DNA from: a candidate division LCP-89 bacterium B3_LCP
GTDB taxonomy: Bacteria; Electryoneota; B3-LCP
Direction: 5' to 3'
NCBI GenBank assembly: GCA_005223185.1
Contig: NJBN01000006.1
Span: 62,001-126,000 of the forward strand
DNA: 64,000 nucleotides
The translations under genes were made by a program, and so were the position numbers. The first letter of the stretch is position 1, and every line of letters begins with the position of its first letter. This document shows positions 63,069-64,000 of the stretch, piece by piece. The notes under the pieces are model-generated. The model searched no databases and was not told where the DNA came from. It was given only the letters and a program-made list of their open reading frames with translations.

Positions 63069-64000
63069 TTACTTCGCCTTCAACGCCGCCTGCGCTGCAG
63101 CTAACCGGGCGATAGGTATCCGGAATGGTGAACAGGAAACATAATCCAGCTTCACTTCATGGCAGAATTCCACCGATGAGGGTTCACCGCCGTGTTCACC
63201 ACAGATTCCGACCTTAAGCTTCGGTCTCGTCTGCCTCCCCTTCTTCACTCCTATCTTAATCAACTGCCCCACTCCCTTTCTATCCAACACCTGGAAGGGA
63301 TCATGCCTGAGAATCTTCTTATCTATGTATTCAGGCAGGAACTTACCCGCGTCATCACGGGAAAAACCGAAGGTGGTCTGGGTCAAGTCGTTCGTACCGT
63401 AGCTGAAGAATTCCGCCACGTCGGCGATCTGATCGGCGGTCAGAGCAGCGCGGGGCAGCTCTATCATAGTTCCAACCAGATAGCTAATTTTAACATTCGT
63501 CTCCTTCATTATCTGATCAGCGATTTTTCTGGTTATATCAGCCTGAATCTTTAGTTCATTGACATGACCGACCAGCGGTATCATAATTTCAGGGACTGGC
63601 TTTATCCCTCTCTTCATGACGTTAGCCGCCGCCTCGAAGATAGCTCGCACCTGCATTTCAGTAATTTCCGGATAGACAATTCCCAAACGGCAACCACGAT
63701 GCCCTAACATCGGGTTCATCTCGTGAAGGTTATGAACTTTCACTTTGAGGGTTTCAGCAGATATTCCCGATTTGGCTGCAAGTTCCGCAATTTCCCTGTC
63801 GTCCTGAGGCAGAAATTCATGCAGGGGAGGATCAAGTGTCCTGATGGTAACCGGCAGACCGTCCATAGCTTCGAAGATGCCTTCGAAATCACTACGCTGC
63901 ATGGGTAATAACTTATTTAAAGCAATGCGGCGACCGGTTTCGTCTTCAGCCAGAATCATCTCGCGCACGGCATTTATGCGATCTCCCTCGAAGAACATGT
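63069..64000 (-). CDS. ppdK: Pyruvate phosphate dikinase, C-terminal part (5' end beyond window)
   Basis: Interconverts pyruvate, ATP and phosphate with PEP, AMP and pyrophosphate. The visible part is the PEP/pyruvate-binding C-terminal domain: [45 protein letters not shown] and the catalytic Cys in VGICGEHGG. The frame is open through the right edge, so the true start is outside the window; the ATG at 63998 is internal. Confidence 0.96.
   Translation of the reverse strand, partial: MFFEGDRINAVREMILAEDETGRRIALNKLLPMQRSDFEGIFEAMDGLPVTIRTLDPPLHEFLPQDDREIAELAAKSGISAETLKVKVHNLHEMNPMLGHRGCRLGIVYPEITEMQVRAIFEAAANVMKRGIKPVPEIMIPLVGHVNELKIQADITRKIADQIMKETNVKISYLVGTMIELPRAALTADQIADVAEFFSYGTNDLTQTTFGFSRDDAGKFLPEYIDKKILRHDPFQVLDRKGVGQLIKIGVKKGRQTRPKLKVGICGEHGGEPSSVEFCHEVKLDYVSCSPFRIPIARLAAAQAALKAK

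Overview
The window reads as a chromosome piece from an uncultured-type Gram-negative bacterium of the FCB side of the tree (a candidate phylum such as Marinimicrobia, Zixibacteria, Cloacimonadota, Calditrichota or Electryoneota; this placement is inference). The evidence is a set of secreted proteins ending in the FNPTT...SGRKV...SGIYIYQL type of C-terminal sorting domain, an outer-membrane secretin, lipoproteins, and polysaccharide genes. Promoters look like ordinary sigma-70 sites with 17-bp spacers rather than the Bacteroidota -33/-7 type. Coding density is high, with no rRNA, tRNA, CRISPR array, prophage or transposase visible.

Layout. 1-1240: a small operon, reading left, of an unknown acidic protein and a cation diffusion facilitator cut by the window edge. 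1410-15206: a 13-gene type IV pilus/type II secretion-like operon, reading left: major pilin, PilT, three pilin-like or PilX-like proteins, PilM, PilN, PilO, a PilP/GspC-like protein, PilQ secretin, an SLBB polysaccharide export protein, PilB and PilC. Just upstream, 15376-16556 holds an ECF sigma factor and its membrane anti-sigma factor; a 13-bp element is shared by the sigma and pilin upstream regions.

16701-30143: five large secreted proteins reading right, all with the sorting domain: a caspase/legumain-like cysteine peptidase, a seven-repeat propeller-like protein, two parallel beta-helix proteins, and a gingipain-like (C25) peptidase fused to a beta-helix. Near-identical GC-rich hairpins separate the first four genes, and the 3' ends are mosaics of perfectly shared DNA blocks.

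30172-36381: a methyltransferase and EamA transporter, an aldehyde dehydrogenase, spmA/spmB, RNase H and RsgA. 36406-43550: a surface polysaccharide operon (Wzz-like, Wzy/WaaL-like, MurJ/Wzx-like, GT4) running into an EamA transporter and an rRNA/tRNA methyltransferase. 43605-46177: RarA and a guanylate-kinase-like P-loop protein, then a 377-bp gene-free stretch packed with short palindromes.

46555-56191: an extracytoplasmic cluster reading left: subtilisin-like protease, two propeller lipoproteins, a DUF4139-like protein, and two tandem membrane-anchored alkaline-phosphatase-superfamily enzymes. 56246-59230: a CbiMNQO-type nickel/cobalt importer with an iron-sulfur protein. 59381-62980: a three-gene signalling operon (PocR-like/histidine kinase, stand-alone receiver, two-TM protein). 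63003-64000: the 3' end of pyruvate phosphate dikinase.

The strongest leads are the mosaic sorting-domain gene ends, the T-shaped palindromic repeats after genes, the shared element linking the ECF sigma factor with the pilus operon, and the kinase/receiver/membrane-protein operon.
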